A stretch of 64,000 nt of DNA from Plecoglossus altivelis (Eukaryota; Chordata; Actinopteri; Osmeriformes; Plecoglossidae), in assembly GCA_036571765.1 (NCBI GenBank), contig BROE01000007.1, positions 4,106,636 through 4,170,635 on the forward strand, given 5' to 3'. The position numbers were made by a program, and so were the translations under genes. The notes under the pieces were generated by a model. It ran no database searches. It was not told where the DNA came from and saw only the letters and a list, made by a program, of their open reading frames with translations. Shown one piece after another: positions 49,123 through 62,600 of the stretch. Position 1 is the first letter of the stretch, and each line of letters begins with the position of its first letter.

Positions 49123-52100
49123 GTCTTGTACAACATGCATTGATGACTAGTCTCCACTCACTCTCACTCTCTCTCTCCAGACAGGCAGGGATATTAAGCT
49201 TGAGAAGAACTGGGATTTGTCCACCTCTAATTCTGGGTTGTCTTTGTGTCTGCGTGCTGTACCACGGAAATGAAAGGATGTGTTCTGTTATTGTCAGCTT
49301 GTCTCTTGACTGCAGGCAGTGGCCTGGATCTGGAGGGAGGAATGTCCATCTTTCACTCTCCTTCTCTTCCTCTTTCCTTTTGGACCTTGTTGCCTTTTTT
49401 CTCTCACTGTCTTCCCCCACCCTCTTCTCTCCTCCCCCTCTCTATCACTTTCTCTCTGTCTGTGGAGGAATGCCTGTGGTTTCCAGGTGGATGTGTGATT
49501 TACAGCGCACACCCACCCACCCCCCCCCCCCCCACACACACACACACACACACACACACATCTGAGCTCATCCGAGGATGAGAGCATAAGGCCTCACTAT
49601 CGAGCACCGAGTCAAAGGTCGCTCGAGGTAGGCCAGTAGATGCTGCTCTAGGAGTAGGACCAGCAGACAGAGACTTGACCCACGTGAGAGACCAAACTGA
49701 GGAATGTGGACACCTGATACCGCGATAGTAGCCGGTCATACAGGCCATCAGTAGGGGGAACAGAACATTTGACACGCGTTAGAGTTGGGCCATGGATACA
49801 GGGGCGTAGCTGTCATCACACAGACATGTCTCACATTTCGAAAATGGCCAATCCAGCCCTAACCCACCTCCACCACCTTTCCTCTAAGATTCCACGTTAG
49901 ATAATACAACAGAGTACACACTCACGTTCCTAAATACAAAGACAATCTGCTTGATCTTTCCATTTGAAAGGTAATACTATTGTAAAGATCTCCAGTTTTC
50001 ACCAGTAGTCTGAACGTTCACATATCCGTGCTTGGTGTGTGAGGGCTGGGTTTCTGCCTGGTGTGTGAGGGCTGGGTTTCTGCCTGGTGTAGCTGGGCAG
50101 GCAGGTGAAGGCTGATGTGTGGCCTAAGGGAGCCCGTTTCTGATGCCAGACTATTACTTACATGAACATCTGAAAATATTTGAGAAACAGGTGTGGCTCA
50201 CCATTTGTCAGCTGAATTTAGACAAGGATGGTGGAACTAAACGAATAGTGGGAATCTGACCAGTTTAACAAGTAGGGATTGTAGGCCTGTCTTATTTATC
50301 AATTATTTATACTATTTCTAAATGAAAGCTGTTTACATAACAATACCTATATATTAGACCACTGGGTGACTGCATCTGAATACTATTTGGTTGTGTTTTT
50401 TCTCCGTTTTTGAAATGGTGGGTTGTTTACTTAGAGAAACCAGGTGTTTTCATGCATGTTGGAGTCAGCGGCCCCAGAACCACTAACCCGGCAGCGTCAG
50501 GAATGCCAGGTTATTATTGAAGACTTGTGTCTGACAGACGGTGGCGAAGGCAGGCTAGGCTGCCGGTTTGGCACGGATTTGGCCCTCTTAAGATGGTACT
50601 GGGCACAGAACCAGGAAGGGAGAGAGAGAGTGAAAAAGTGAGAGAAAGAAGTCAGGGAACTAGAAACAGACCTTCAAGACATATCATCGTTTCTGAGTGT
50701 CAGTTCTAAGCCGAAGCCGGCGCACAATATTTTTTCTATCTGCTCGTTTGAACCACCCAACTTTCCGAAATGCATTCCTTTACTGGAGCTGTGAGTTGAT
50801 GGATTTTGTTAGTGATGTTCAAAACAATAAAAACATATTTCTGAATGTGTGATGATTTTAAGTGTCTCTCTCCCTCGGCTTGCCCCTCCCTTAGCCTACA
50901 TTGCAAAGCCTGTTGTTTTTTCCCTCCCTCTCAACCTTCCCCATCTCTCCCTTTCTTGACAGGCTAAAGAAGGTTGTGCTTACGGTGATATATGTTCCTC
51001 CAGGCTATAGTTCTACTGCGAGACACTTGACTGTAAGTGTCATTCCCACCACACACACAAAAAAGCGCACGCACGCGCACATCGTCTAGGTGAGTCAGGG
51101 CAGGGCACACCCAGTGTGCTAACGGCAGAGCAGGCCTATATGCCTCAACAAAACTGAAATTTAACCAACGCCGGTGTATCAGCTTGACTCAGACGCCAAC
51201 GTTGGCCCTGAATCACATAACGTGCTTCTTTTGGCCAGTTTATTTCTCTAAATCGTCAGTAGTAATAGTGACGGATCTGGCCTGAAACGTGAAAGAAAAA
51301 AAAAAATTCTGAGAGGCGGGCATAAGTCAAAATGTCCAACTTACTTATTCTTGTGAATAGGGCGCTTCATGCCCTTCAAAATGTCCGGTCCCTCTGTTTT
51401 AGGAAGAAAGAAAGCCATGAGTTGTGTGCAGTGACCTAAGAGCGCACGCTTTTGTAATGCAAATTGGTCAGTTGGATACTGGTGGTTCAGACAGAGAGGG
51501 AGATGCAGACAGAACGCGACACTGGTTTCTCCCCCAAAAAAGTTGCATTAGGACAACTGAACACTAGAATTGAATAAAAGATTAGACGGGCAAGATTTTT
51601 TGGCTACCAAGCGACGCATATTTCATCTGTCCAACTGGATCCTGGCCATCACACTCGTTACGAAAGTAAGTTATGTATGTCTGTGAGCGCACAAAAAAAA
51701 GTTTTTGACAACATGAGTGACCTTCCCTTACCTCGGGTTAAAAAAAAGACACGATGACAACAGCGTCCACACGCTCAAAGAGGTCGTTCAAAAACCCACG
51801 GTCATATAATTAATCTGGTTATTGCATAATCGTGTTATCTTTTAATGTATCGATTACATTTGTTGGAGCTCGCTCATTGTCTATCGATCACATGCAGTGT
51901 TTACATACGTATATATAATAATCCCCTGTTCATCATAGTCGGCACCTCTTTGTGACGGCGTACTGTACAGCAAAAATCACTGATCACAGTTTACAACCTT
52001 AACAAGTCTTTTACAAAGGAAACATTGTTTCTTTGAATTCACATAAAACGTTTATTATTACTGCAAACGAAGGAATATGGTACACATGCTTTTGTAAATG

Positions 52101-52472
52101 CACCTCTGGTTCATGTTATAAGAGTAACAGGCAGGTCACACCCTAGAACTTCTAAGATTCAAATGTTGAGGCTTGTTTTAATTGGCGTCTTTGACTAAAT
52201 CAAACCAGGGAGGGGAGGGTGAAGCTGTTTTGCAATGTTTGTGCATCTCCAGGGATAAGTTAACCATTGTGTCGAACCAAATTTTGTTTTTGTGAGAGGG
52301 ACTGTGCCCGCACCTCTCACAAATGAGCTGTAGTCAGGAAGTGGCCGTTTTGACCTCTGAGTCATGTTAATGTGTGTGCCAGGATACGTTTGATGTGTTG
52401 TGTGCGCGCGCTGTGTGTTACAGTATGGTCCCGCTTTGCACCAATACACACGTGTGTGTTCGCACTCACTCA

Positions 52473-52505
<33 letters not shown>

Positions 52506-54509
52506 CCACCCACACACGCTGGAGAGCGTGGCAGTATGCCAAGCTCACCTTGGCATGACTCGAGTGCCCAGTGTTCCTTCTGCCTGGCTATTAGGAATGC
52601 ACTGCACTGCACTGGACACTTACCCAGCTCATTGAACCCATCTGTAGGGCCAGCTGAGGAAAGAGAGGGGGGAGAGAGACCTAAGAATAGAAAGAGAGTT
52701 TCAGAGATAGAGAGACAACCGGAGTCAGGACTACGACGACAGTGTACACAAATGCGTGCGTGTCATTACTCAAATAAAACAAAAAATACATGGATGCGTT
52801 CAAGAACATCCAACACGGTGTTAAAACAGTGGTTGTGGGTTTTGTCTTCTGCCGTGTTGAAGATTACTGTTTTTATTGCAGCCATTTGTGTACCCTTGAA
52901 GGTGACTGTGTTTCCTGTAGCCGGCAGGCAATGTTCCCCTGTACTGTACCACTCCCACGGGCCAGGGAGGGGCCATGGAGGGAGGGACTGGCCAACCTCA
53001 AGCCCATACAGGTGAACTGCTAGCTGAGAGGAATGCAGCAGGGAGGGGCCCTGACACACAGAGGTGTGGAGCTTTGTAACATTTAACGCCACGGGGAACA
53101 GATTTGGGGGGAGGAAGGGCGTCAACACTGTTACTCACCTGAGCTGGGGAGAGGAGAGGAAGAGAGGAGGAGAGGGGGAGAGGAGGAGAGGGGGAGGGAA
53201 AGAGAGAGTACAAGTTAGAGGAGGGATCAAATCGCAGTAGACACACATTCTCACACATACACACACATTCAGCTTCTCAGCAGGGCTTGGTTCACACAGG
53301 GCAGCTCTTTCTGCTCTCTCACAAACACGCAAGCACACATATCTGCAGAGAGGCAAATCTCTTCTACAAGCAGGACGGGATATCGGTCAATATTTGAACA
53401 GACTTCGCAGAAAAGGAAGGAAGGAAAGACAAAGTAGGGAGAAGAGTGACAGAGCGAAGTCGTGAGTCGTTCTCGTGCGTTCTGGGATTATAAAGATCCC
53501 TGGGAACTTGGAACTTGGACTTTGGGAGCAGAAGAGAGGACGAGGATTCTCTCCCTCCACTCAGGTGGATAATACTTTGACGGTCGGACGAGGAGCGAAG
53601 GCAGATAGAGAGGATTAACCTGTTCTCTTTCTTCCAAATATTGGTGGATATCCGCACTTGGGAATCGGGAAACATTACATGAAGAGGTTTGTCTGATCTG
53701 TCATCTCTTGTAAACAAGGTCGCCGATCCTCCTAAATGCTCCTTGTTCATTGTTGTCTGTGTCTCTCATCTTGAATGCTTGCCGCTGTGTGTTTGGGACG
53801 GCATGCGTGCTTTATTTACAGATCCTCGCAAAAACGATAAGAGAAGCCGTTATCTGTGTTCGAACGACACGAGACTTGACGGTGTTTGTCCTTAACCGCG
53901 GTGTGTAGGTGTCGAAGCTGGAGTCGTTTCTTTTGCTCAGTGCAAGTCTTTGTGCGTGATGGTCCTGTGAGGAGACCGCCATGCATGTTCCCTGAGACTC
54001 GACATCAAAGAGATGTCTACAGAGCAACAGGGTTGAAAAGGGAAAGTGCAAAAACCAGGCTGGAGAGTAACTGCAACGTCGGGACTCGTATCCAACTTGC
54101 TGCGAAACGTCGCAGCGCTGAGTTGACGTGAATCTGAAGATCGATCCGGTCTCATCTCGGCTCCACCCTCAGGTTGAACTCGAGAACTTTCTCTTAAATT
54201 GTTCCTTCCTGTGTAATTTCAAGGTGCGATTCGACAGGACAGTCTGATTGGGAGATGTATAGGATCGATGGGGGTGAGGGTGAACGGTGACTTAACTGTC
54301 CTTATCTGTGAGACAAGCAGCCTAGGTACCCCTGCCCCACGCGCACATGCACACACTCTATATGTGTGACATGGTCCCAGATGGCTTGTGTCGACGCCCT
54401 GCTCTGGAATGCTCACCTGGCCAGCGGCCATGTTATCCACAAACACTTCTGCAACTGAAATGACTTTTTTAGTGTCGCTCCCTTCTTAGTCTCCCCCCCT
54501 TTTTAGTCC

Positions 54510-54561
<52 letters not shown>

Positions 54562-55976
54562 CCCTCTCCTCTCTCTCTCCCTCTCTCTCAATCTCTCCCT
54601 CTCTCATTCTCTCTCTCACTCTCTCACTCTCACTTTCTTGCTCTCTCCTACCCTCCATTCAATTTGCTTCATTAGCATGAATGTTCAGCTTACACAATGT
54701 TGACAAATCAGTCCTGAGCGAAGAGACAACATATCTTAGAATCAACATATCATAAAACATAAATATCCCGAACAAAACAATAATAACACCGGTAATAACG
54801 GACCTGAAAATCCCGTCTCTCTCTCCGTCTCCATTCTCTCCGAGGTTGGAGCGTCGTCACCCAGCTGTTAGTTTAAATGCAGGCAGAGACTGAAAGTTGA
54901 TCATTAAGTGTTACCAAACAGCTTCAGTTTACTGCTGTCAGCAGTGCAGCACCACGGGTAGACCCACTGTGCTGTACCTGCTACAACCTTACTAAGGTTC
55001 ACATTCTTTGTCCCATGGTGAATATATCTGAAGCCTGCTCTCCTTTCACTCTTCACTCTGTACAACCTGGTCAGTGATTAATGTCCAACTATGCACACAC
55101 ACACATACATTAACATGCACAAAGTTCTGGGTTCCGCTATCGTAGGGAGCCTCAAAAAAAGAGAAGCTTCACTCCTGGGGAGTCACCATCAGGCCTGTGA
55201 CAACCCTCCTAACCTTTACTGAGCTCCAAGTTCAACCACTGACATAAATCACAGCACTTGGGAGACATAGAAATATTCCGAGCAGAGTGATAATTGCGGG
55301 GTTTCTTTTCACCGAGGTCTGAAGTGCAGATGTAAGTACAGGCCTGTCGTCTGGGAGGGCCAGGACCTGTGTTTACCATCGGGATGATAACCTCTGCAGT
55401 CTCCCTCTGACTGTACTGACCCTACAGAGCATGTGGCGACAGCCAGGATCTCTCTGTCACAGGCTCTCAGCTGGAGAATCTTTGTTGTTGCCAGTTCGAC
55501 GGCCCCGTTAGACGTCTGTTCTGTGTTTGCGTTCAAACACTTGACCGGTTTTGTTCCGGCACATTCTGGCACAGTCATAGACGCATTCCTGAACTTTTAC
55601 AGTCTAAAGCGTTATTCCCATCCGAAGTATCCTTATTACGCTTCTACCCACCACTGTTCTCTGTCTTTATAGCTCTCTCTCGCTCTCATTTTCTCCCTCT
55701 TTCTCTCGCTCTCTACCTCTATCTCTTACTTTCTCGTCTCCTCTCCCTCTTTTTCTCTCCCACTTTCTCCCTTTCTTCCTCCTCTCTCCCTCACCCCCCT
55801 GCCTGGCCCCTCATCTGGGTGCTGGATGATCTGAAGCTTCTGTTTAGTGATGGTATGGAGGACATTAAAGAGCTTTCCATGCCTCAGCCAGGCTCCATCT
55901 GTCTGCTTCTGGATATTCTGGAGAGGCTGTGGATGGAGGGGGATATGACCTCTTAATGGTGGAAGCATTTGGGGTC

Positions 55977-56072
55977 TGGGTCCTGGGGAGTCCTAGGGAG
56001 TGCTGGGGGTCCTGGGGAGTTCTAGGGAGTGCTGGGGGTCCTGGGGAGTTCTAGGGAGTGCTGGGGGTCCTG
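55977..56072. repeat. 29-bp G-rich tandem repeat, about 3 copies
   Basis: Units TGGGGAGTTCTAGGGAGTGC followed by TGGGGGTCC, nearly identical, in the region upstream of ITGB4 coding exon 1. No gene overlaps it. Confidence 0.85.
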
Positions 56073-56270
56073 GGATCAGGTTACAGGCACTTGTTCTTGG
56101 CAATACTTGTATGGTGGTTCAGAAAAATGGCTTTGTTGCCAGTCTGAATGGGCACTGGGGTTAATTGGTGGGGAGGTGTGGGGGGAAGGTGGGGGTGGGG
56201 TGGCTGGTGACCTCACCAGCATCCTGGGAGTCTGAGATCCAGTGAGGAGGACGGTGATTCTGTTAAGACA

Positions 56271-56312
56271 TCTGTCTGCCTGTCTGCCTGTCTGCCTGCC
56301 TGCCTGCCTGCC

Positions 56313-56365
<53 letters not shown>

Positions 56366-56408
56366 GCCTGTCTGCCTGCCTGTCTGTCTGTCTGTCTGTC
56401 TGTCTGCC
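56271..56408. repeat. (TGTC/TGCC)n tetranucleotide array
   Basis: About 34 tetranucleotide units alternating TGTC and TGCC, some 200 bp upstream of the exon that carries the ITGB4 start codon. Confidence 0.93.
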
Positions 56409-56621
56409 TTTCTAGAAGTCTGTCCATCTTGTTTTCAGACTGTTGGTTGGTCTGAGGCGACACATGGACCGGAGGCCTACATTCCATCCATCTCTTTGTC
56501 TCTCCCTTTCTCTCTGCTTCTTTCTCCCTTACACTCTCTCTCTTTCCCTCGCCTGGACGTTTAATACGGAAAAAAGTTGCTAAATTGTTTGTGTGTGTGT
56601 GTCCTGTGTTGCAGGTGGGAG

Positions 56622-59600
56622 ATGGGGAGATGGACATCACATCTCTCGGTGGGGGTTGTGCTTCTCACAATCTTCTTCAACACTTGCTACGCAGAGACAG
56701 GTAAGAGGCTGTGGCTTTCCTTCGCATCGACACTGAGGGTCTGGTGTCGTCTTCGTCGACCTTCATCAGCTAGCTAGCCTCTGGCACTGAACAGTCAGAG
56801 GAAACACCCGTTGTTCATTAGCTACACGCTTCTTTTAAGCATGCAGAAAATGCACAAAAATATTGTTGAAGCTAGTAGCTACCTAACCAGTCTGTGCCTC
56901 GTTAGCACTTTTCTGCCTGAGAAAACACAATATAGGCACACGCCTCCTTAATCATGAATCACAGAGTCGTTGAGTTATTGGCATGTGAGCTCTTCAGTAG
57001 AGAGAAAACCAGCCAATTCAGAAAACCATCCAAATCAGTTCCAGTTCTTTAGTGCAGCAACCTGATGAATAACATTGCAGGATACTGGTGCCAGAAGGCA
57101 GATCAGCTTGGAAGTCTGTTCCACCCTGACACATGGAACCATGGGTTGTGGTTTTGGTTGCGCAGCATGACTCTCTTTCTCTCTCTATACCTCTCTCTCA
57201 TTCCCTGTTTTCCCCTTCCTAACCATCCCTCCCTCCTTCCTTCTCCACCCTACCCCCCACTCCATCCCTCCCTCCCTCCCTTCCTTTCTCGCTTCCTTCC
57301 TCCCCGCCCCCTCCCCCCAGGTAACCACTGCCTGGCTACCAGGGCCAGCACCTGTTCAGCTTGTATCCAGGCAGGAAATGGCTGCGCTTACTGTCCAGAT
57401 GAGGTGAGTTCCCCCTCAGATCTATTTTAGCATCAGAGAACGGTGGAATAGGAGAACCCATATTCAGTTCTGTTTTAGTGTTAAAGTACAATGGAACAGA
57501 AGAACCAAAATACTGAGTTCTCATTAGAAAATGAGAAAACAGTAAAGCAGGGGAATCAGTTATGAGTTCAACTGGAGACTCCAAGATGAGTGGAAAAGGA
57601 GAACTGGTGTTCAGTTCTACCTCCGTGTTATCGGACATCAGAACATGTGAACTGTTCCTCAGTGCTACAGTACAGCTCAGCACGTTTGACTGCATATCAA
57701 GGGTCAAATCCCCCCTTCTCCCAGTCTGCCGACTGATTCAACTCATCCATCTGTTTGGTCAGATCTTTGTAGGACAACGCTGTAACCTTCGGGAAAACCT
57801 GCAGGCCCAAGGATGTGCTCAGATGATGACCGCGGAAAGCACCATAGAGACAGAGAAAGTAAGCTTTTACATCCTCATTTACTTTGATCAAAAATATTTT
57901 CTGTGGTTGAAGATATGAGATTGATTGGTTACTTGGTTACATGATGTATCGCCCTCCTCCCATTCTCTCCTCCTCTCTACTTTGATCTATTTTTACTTCC
58001 ATTTTTCCTCTCCTTTTTCCAAACCCTCTCTCACCTCGTCCATCCTGCTTCTCTACCTCCGTATTGCTTCTCCTTCCTTTTTTTTCTTCATCTCCAACCC
58101 TTAATTCCCTGCTCCCTCCGTCCCTCCGTCCCCCACTTGCCCCCCTCAGAATGAGAAGATCAACGTCCTGCTGAAGCAGTCCCAGGTGGCCCCCCAGATG
58201 ATGTCCATGTCCCTGATGCCCGGGGAGGAGAGGCTGGTGGACCTGGAGGTGTTCGAGCCCACCAAGGGGCCCCTGGACCTCTACATCCTCATGGACTTCT
58301 CCAACTCCATGTCCGACGATCTGGCCAACCTCAAGCAGATGGGCACCAAGCTGGGTGAGTGGATACGAGGATGGAGAGATGTGCCGGTCGGGCTCGTACT
58401 CACGTGGTTGTTTCAGCCTAGTTTGACCTTGTGTGTGCGCGTACGTGTTCCTTAGCCGATCTGGTGGGGAAGCTGTCAGACGATTACACCATCGGCTTTG
58501 GCAAGTTTGTGGACAAGGTGGTGGAGCCGCAGACGGACATGAGACCAACGAAGTAGGTCCTTCGCACACGCTCAAGAGGGCAGACACCCATGTTCTTCTT
58601 CTCCTGCCTCGAAAGTTCGTTTTCGTCCTCTACTGTCTCCCTCTCTCACGCTGTCCGCCTCTCTTTCTTTCTCCTTCTCTCTCTCTCTCCCCCCTTGTCC
58701 TGCCTCTGTTTGCTTCTATCTCCTCCTCCTCTCCTCCAGACTGAAGCAGCCCTGGCCGGACAGCGATGGCCCCTTCTCCTTCCAGCATAGCATCACCCTG
58801 ACCAAGGATCTAAACACCTTCACCCAGAAGCTGCAGAAGGAGAAAATATCTGGCAACCTGGACGCCCCAGAGGGGGGTTTTGACGCCATCCTGCAGACCA
58901 CCGTCTGTAAGGTACAAGACCAGGGGTTCATGACAGGAGTCCATTGTGTGTCAGGCAGCAGTATGTAGTGTGTGTGTTTACCTGGGTAAACACCTCACAC
59001 CTCGAGTGTTTAGCTAATCCCTGTGCTTCTCTCCCTCCCATCCTCCCTTCCTCCTTTCCTCCTCCCTTCCAGGACCAGATCGGCTGGCGAGACCACAGCA
59101 CCCACCTCTTGGTGTTCTCCACAGAGTCGGCGTTCCACTACGAGACCGACGGCGCCAACATCCTGTCGGGCATCCTGCCTCGCAACGACGAGCAGTGCCA
59201 CCTGGATGGCGAGGGCAAGTACACAGAGGACACCAGACAGGACTACCCCTCCGTCCCCACGCTGGTCCGTCTGATGGGCAAGCACAACATCATCCCCATC
59301 TTCGCCGTCACCAACCACTCCTACTCCTACTACGAGGTAGGTCGGACCTCTAGCCATGGGCCTGGCCCTGCCATTGGTGCTAGAGCTAGCCCTAGCCTTG
59401 GTCCCGCCTCTAGAACCAGCCCTCATTCTAGTCCTGGTCTTGGCTCCAATCTTCTTCAGGGGTAGTGGGAGCTCACAAAGATATTACAAAGGTTGCGTGT
59501 GTGCATGTGTGTGTGTGTGTAGAAGTTACATGAGTACTTCCCCATTGCTGAGCTGGGACAGCTGGAAGAAAATTCAGAAAACATTCTCAACATCCTGGAG

Positions 59601-62600
59601 AAAGCCTTCGAGGTGAGGCCTGACCATATCCACACACACTCCTCTAGAAGACATAGGAAGGCACAGGAATGCCATGAGCTTGCTAAGTATTTCACTGTAT
59701 TTGCAAATAGTCATTGACCCCAATTAGCTAATGTAGCCCTATTCTAGCAGCCCTTATGTCGGCAAATCAAGAGTAATACAAGTGATGCTCAATGTCGTCT
59801 TTAGATGTTCACGCACATTCTGGTTGCTTTACGGTGTCCCTGTTTATCCTATCAGAATATTCGCTCTAAGATCAGTATCCGGGCAGAAGACAGGCCAAAG
59901 GCCATTCACACTGAGGTGTTGTCAGCCACTGGCAGCCAGGCTCAGGCTGGGACCTTCAAAGTCAAGCCTGGAGAAATAGTAAGACACACACACACCTTCA
60001 TACGTCCACAGGCATACACAAACACACATAAACACACACAAAAATAGAAGCACATCCATACACGTTGTCCTTGTCTCTTGCTGTCTTTAACCCACATGCG
60101 AATACACACTCACAGTCTGTCTCTCCGTCCCCGTGTGTGCGTGTGCCAGGGCAAGTTCAGGGTGCGTGTGAAGGCCCAGGAGAAGCTGGGCGAGGTGCAC
60201 GTGTGTGAAAAGCAGGTGAGCAAGGAGGACAAGGAGGGCATGATGAGGGTCAAACCCACCACCTTCAGCACCGCGCTCAACATCAAGGCGTCCATACATT
60301 GTCCTACCTGCTCTTGTGAGAAGGTACGCACGCCTGCACATGCTCATGGAAGCACACACACAGAAGCATATATATATATCCTAAAGACGCACCCAGGGGC
60401 GTGTGTAGAAGCTTCCAAACAAGCTTGCCACTCTTCCTCTACAGACTCCCTCCATCAAGGCAGTGAGATGCCATGGCAACGGTGACCTGGTCTGTGGGAA
60501 GTGCAAGTGCTACGATGGCTGGTGAGACCCTAGGAACCACACACAAACCCTTGTTATCTTAACAATGTGTCTGTGTGTGTGTATGTCCACGCATGCACGT
60601 TTCTGTGTGTGTGTCATCTCATGTCATGTCTGTGTGTGCGGATCCTTGTCTGTGTGCGTGTGCTTGTTGTGTCATGTCTGTGTGTGTGTGTGTGTGTGTC
60701 TGTGGATCCTTGTCCGTGTGTGTGCTGTCCCCAGGCTGGGTCCGTTCTGTAACTGTTCGGCCAGCGTGTCGCAAAGCGCGGGGGCGTGTCTGGCGCCCGG
60801 GGGGACAGAAGCGTGTTCGGGGCGGGGAGACTGTCTGTGTGGGACCTGCATCTGCTACAACCCAGAGCAGTACGAAGGAGCCTTCTGCCAGTACGACCGC
60901 TCCCAGTGCCAGAGATTTGGAGGCTTCCTCTGCAACGGTGAGGGAGGGAGTGGGGGAGGAAGAAGGAAATTGGAGAGTGGGGAGGAGAGGGAGGGGGGGG
61001 GAGGCAGTTGGAGGTGAGGAGAGAAAAGGTGGATTTGAAGAAGAGAGTGAATAATGTGTATTTTACTAACTATATCTAACCCGTCTTTGTGTGTGTGTGT
61101 ACCAGACCGTGGGAAGTGTTACATGGGGGAGTGTGCGTGTGAGAAAGGATGGGAGGGGCCTGGCTGTGAGTGCTCACTCAGCAACCAGACCTGCTTAGAC
61201 AGCAAAGGGGTAAGTAGAGTACAGTAGAATACAGTTAAGTACAATAGAATACTGTACAGTGCTATAGAACACAGAAAATTCTAGTGGAACACAATGGAAC
61301 ACAGTACAGCACAGTTGAAATGTGTAGAATACAGTAGTGACCCCCAGAACACAGCGACGTGCTGTACAACCCTGCACAGCCTTTAGAACACAGCATGGCT
61401 CACCCAAAACCCCCACTCCTTTCTCTCTTTCTCTCACCCCTCCCTCCCCTCTCCCCCACCCTCCAGGGCATCTGTAACGGGCGCGGGGTGTGTAAGTGCG
61501 GCCGGTGCGAGTGCCAGGACTCAGCGTTGCCCCTGAGCTCCACCTGCGAGGCCAGCTTCCAGGCCCAGGGCGCGTGCGAGGCCAAGCGCAGCTGTGTGCA
61601 GTGTCAGGCCTGGAAGACAGGCGAGTGGGACAAGGACAAGTGCGACAAGTGCAACTTCAAGGTCGTCATGGTGGACAAACTGAAGCAACGTAAGAGAGGG
61701 GCTTCCTCAGACTGTTCTACATTCTTTTTAGATTCTTCCTCAAGCCGTTTGTGTTGATTTGATTTGCGTTTTTCGTACGTTCATAACCGTACGGAAACGT
61801 GGGTGGGTATTTCCCTAACTATGTGGGTGGTCATTGACCGTGTGTTTCTGTGTGTGCGTGCATGTGTGTGTTCTTGTTTGTATGTGCGTGCGTGTGTTCA
61901 GAGGAGGACGTGATCGAGATGTGTAGTTTCCTTGACGAGGCTGATGGGTGCACCTACGAGTACACAGTGGACTACCCAGAGGATCTCAGCTCCAAGGAGC
62001 TGGAGGTGCAGGTTCTGAAGAAGAAAGGTAGGAGGACCTCACTTCTCCACATGGATGTTCTGGGTTTCTTGATGTTTCTTGAGCTCTGTGGTACAGGACT
62101 TGAAAGAGTCTGATTCCATCCAAACATTTATATATATATTTATGTAACATTTTTTTGATAAATGATAGAGAATACAAACATTTGTATTATTAGATTTGAA
62201 TCCCAGTTCATGGATGCACGGTGTTTAAAGTATATATGGTGCATTCCTTATGTTACATTTCAACTCACCCTCACCTTCATGTTAAGCCGAAGCTGTTGAA
62301 CATGAACAGTCTTTCTGCTAACAGGTTGTTGATGGTAGAAACAGAGGTCTCACAAAACAAGACTTGAGGTTTTGAGGGCAAGAACTGACTCGAAGGTAGG
62401 AACTAATGTTGCGTTGGTCCGTCCTTCCAGACTGTCCCCCGGGTGACTTCATGTGGCTGATCCCTCTCATCATGTTCCTCATGCTGCTGCTGGGGTTACT
62501 GCTGCTCTGCTGCTGGAAGTACTGTGCCTGCTGCAAGGTGCACACACACACACACACACAGTATACACACACACACAGTATACACACACACACACAGTAT

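Larger units (their letters stand above)
48934..56610. other. Spacer between SAP30BP and ITGB4; probable ITGB4 promoter and leader
   Basis: No coding exon is recognised. Contents: a tRNA-like minus-strand remnant (49056-49122), poly-C/CA (49520-49560), a 28-bp duplicated unit (50034-50097), a CA tract (52470-52503), a long CT tract (54508-54660), a 29-bp array (55977-56072) and a TGTC/TGCC tetranucleotide array (56271-56408). ITGB4 has an untranslated first exon in other vertebrates, and a TATAAA at 53489-53494 with GC-richer DNA after it is one possible site. This is weak inference. Confidence 0.4.

Noticed and set aside
52374..53015. 213-codon frame upstream of ITGB4
   Set aside because: It includes a CA tract, composition is not protein-like and no homologous family is recognised.
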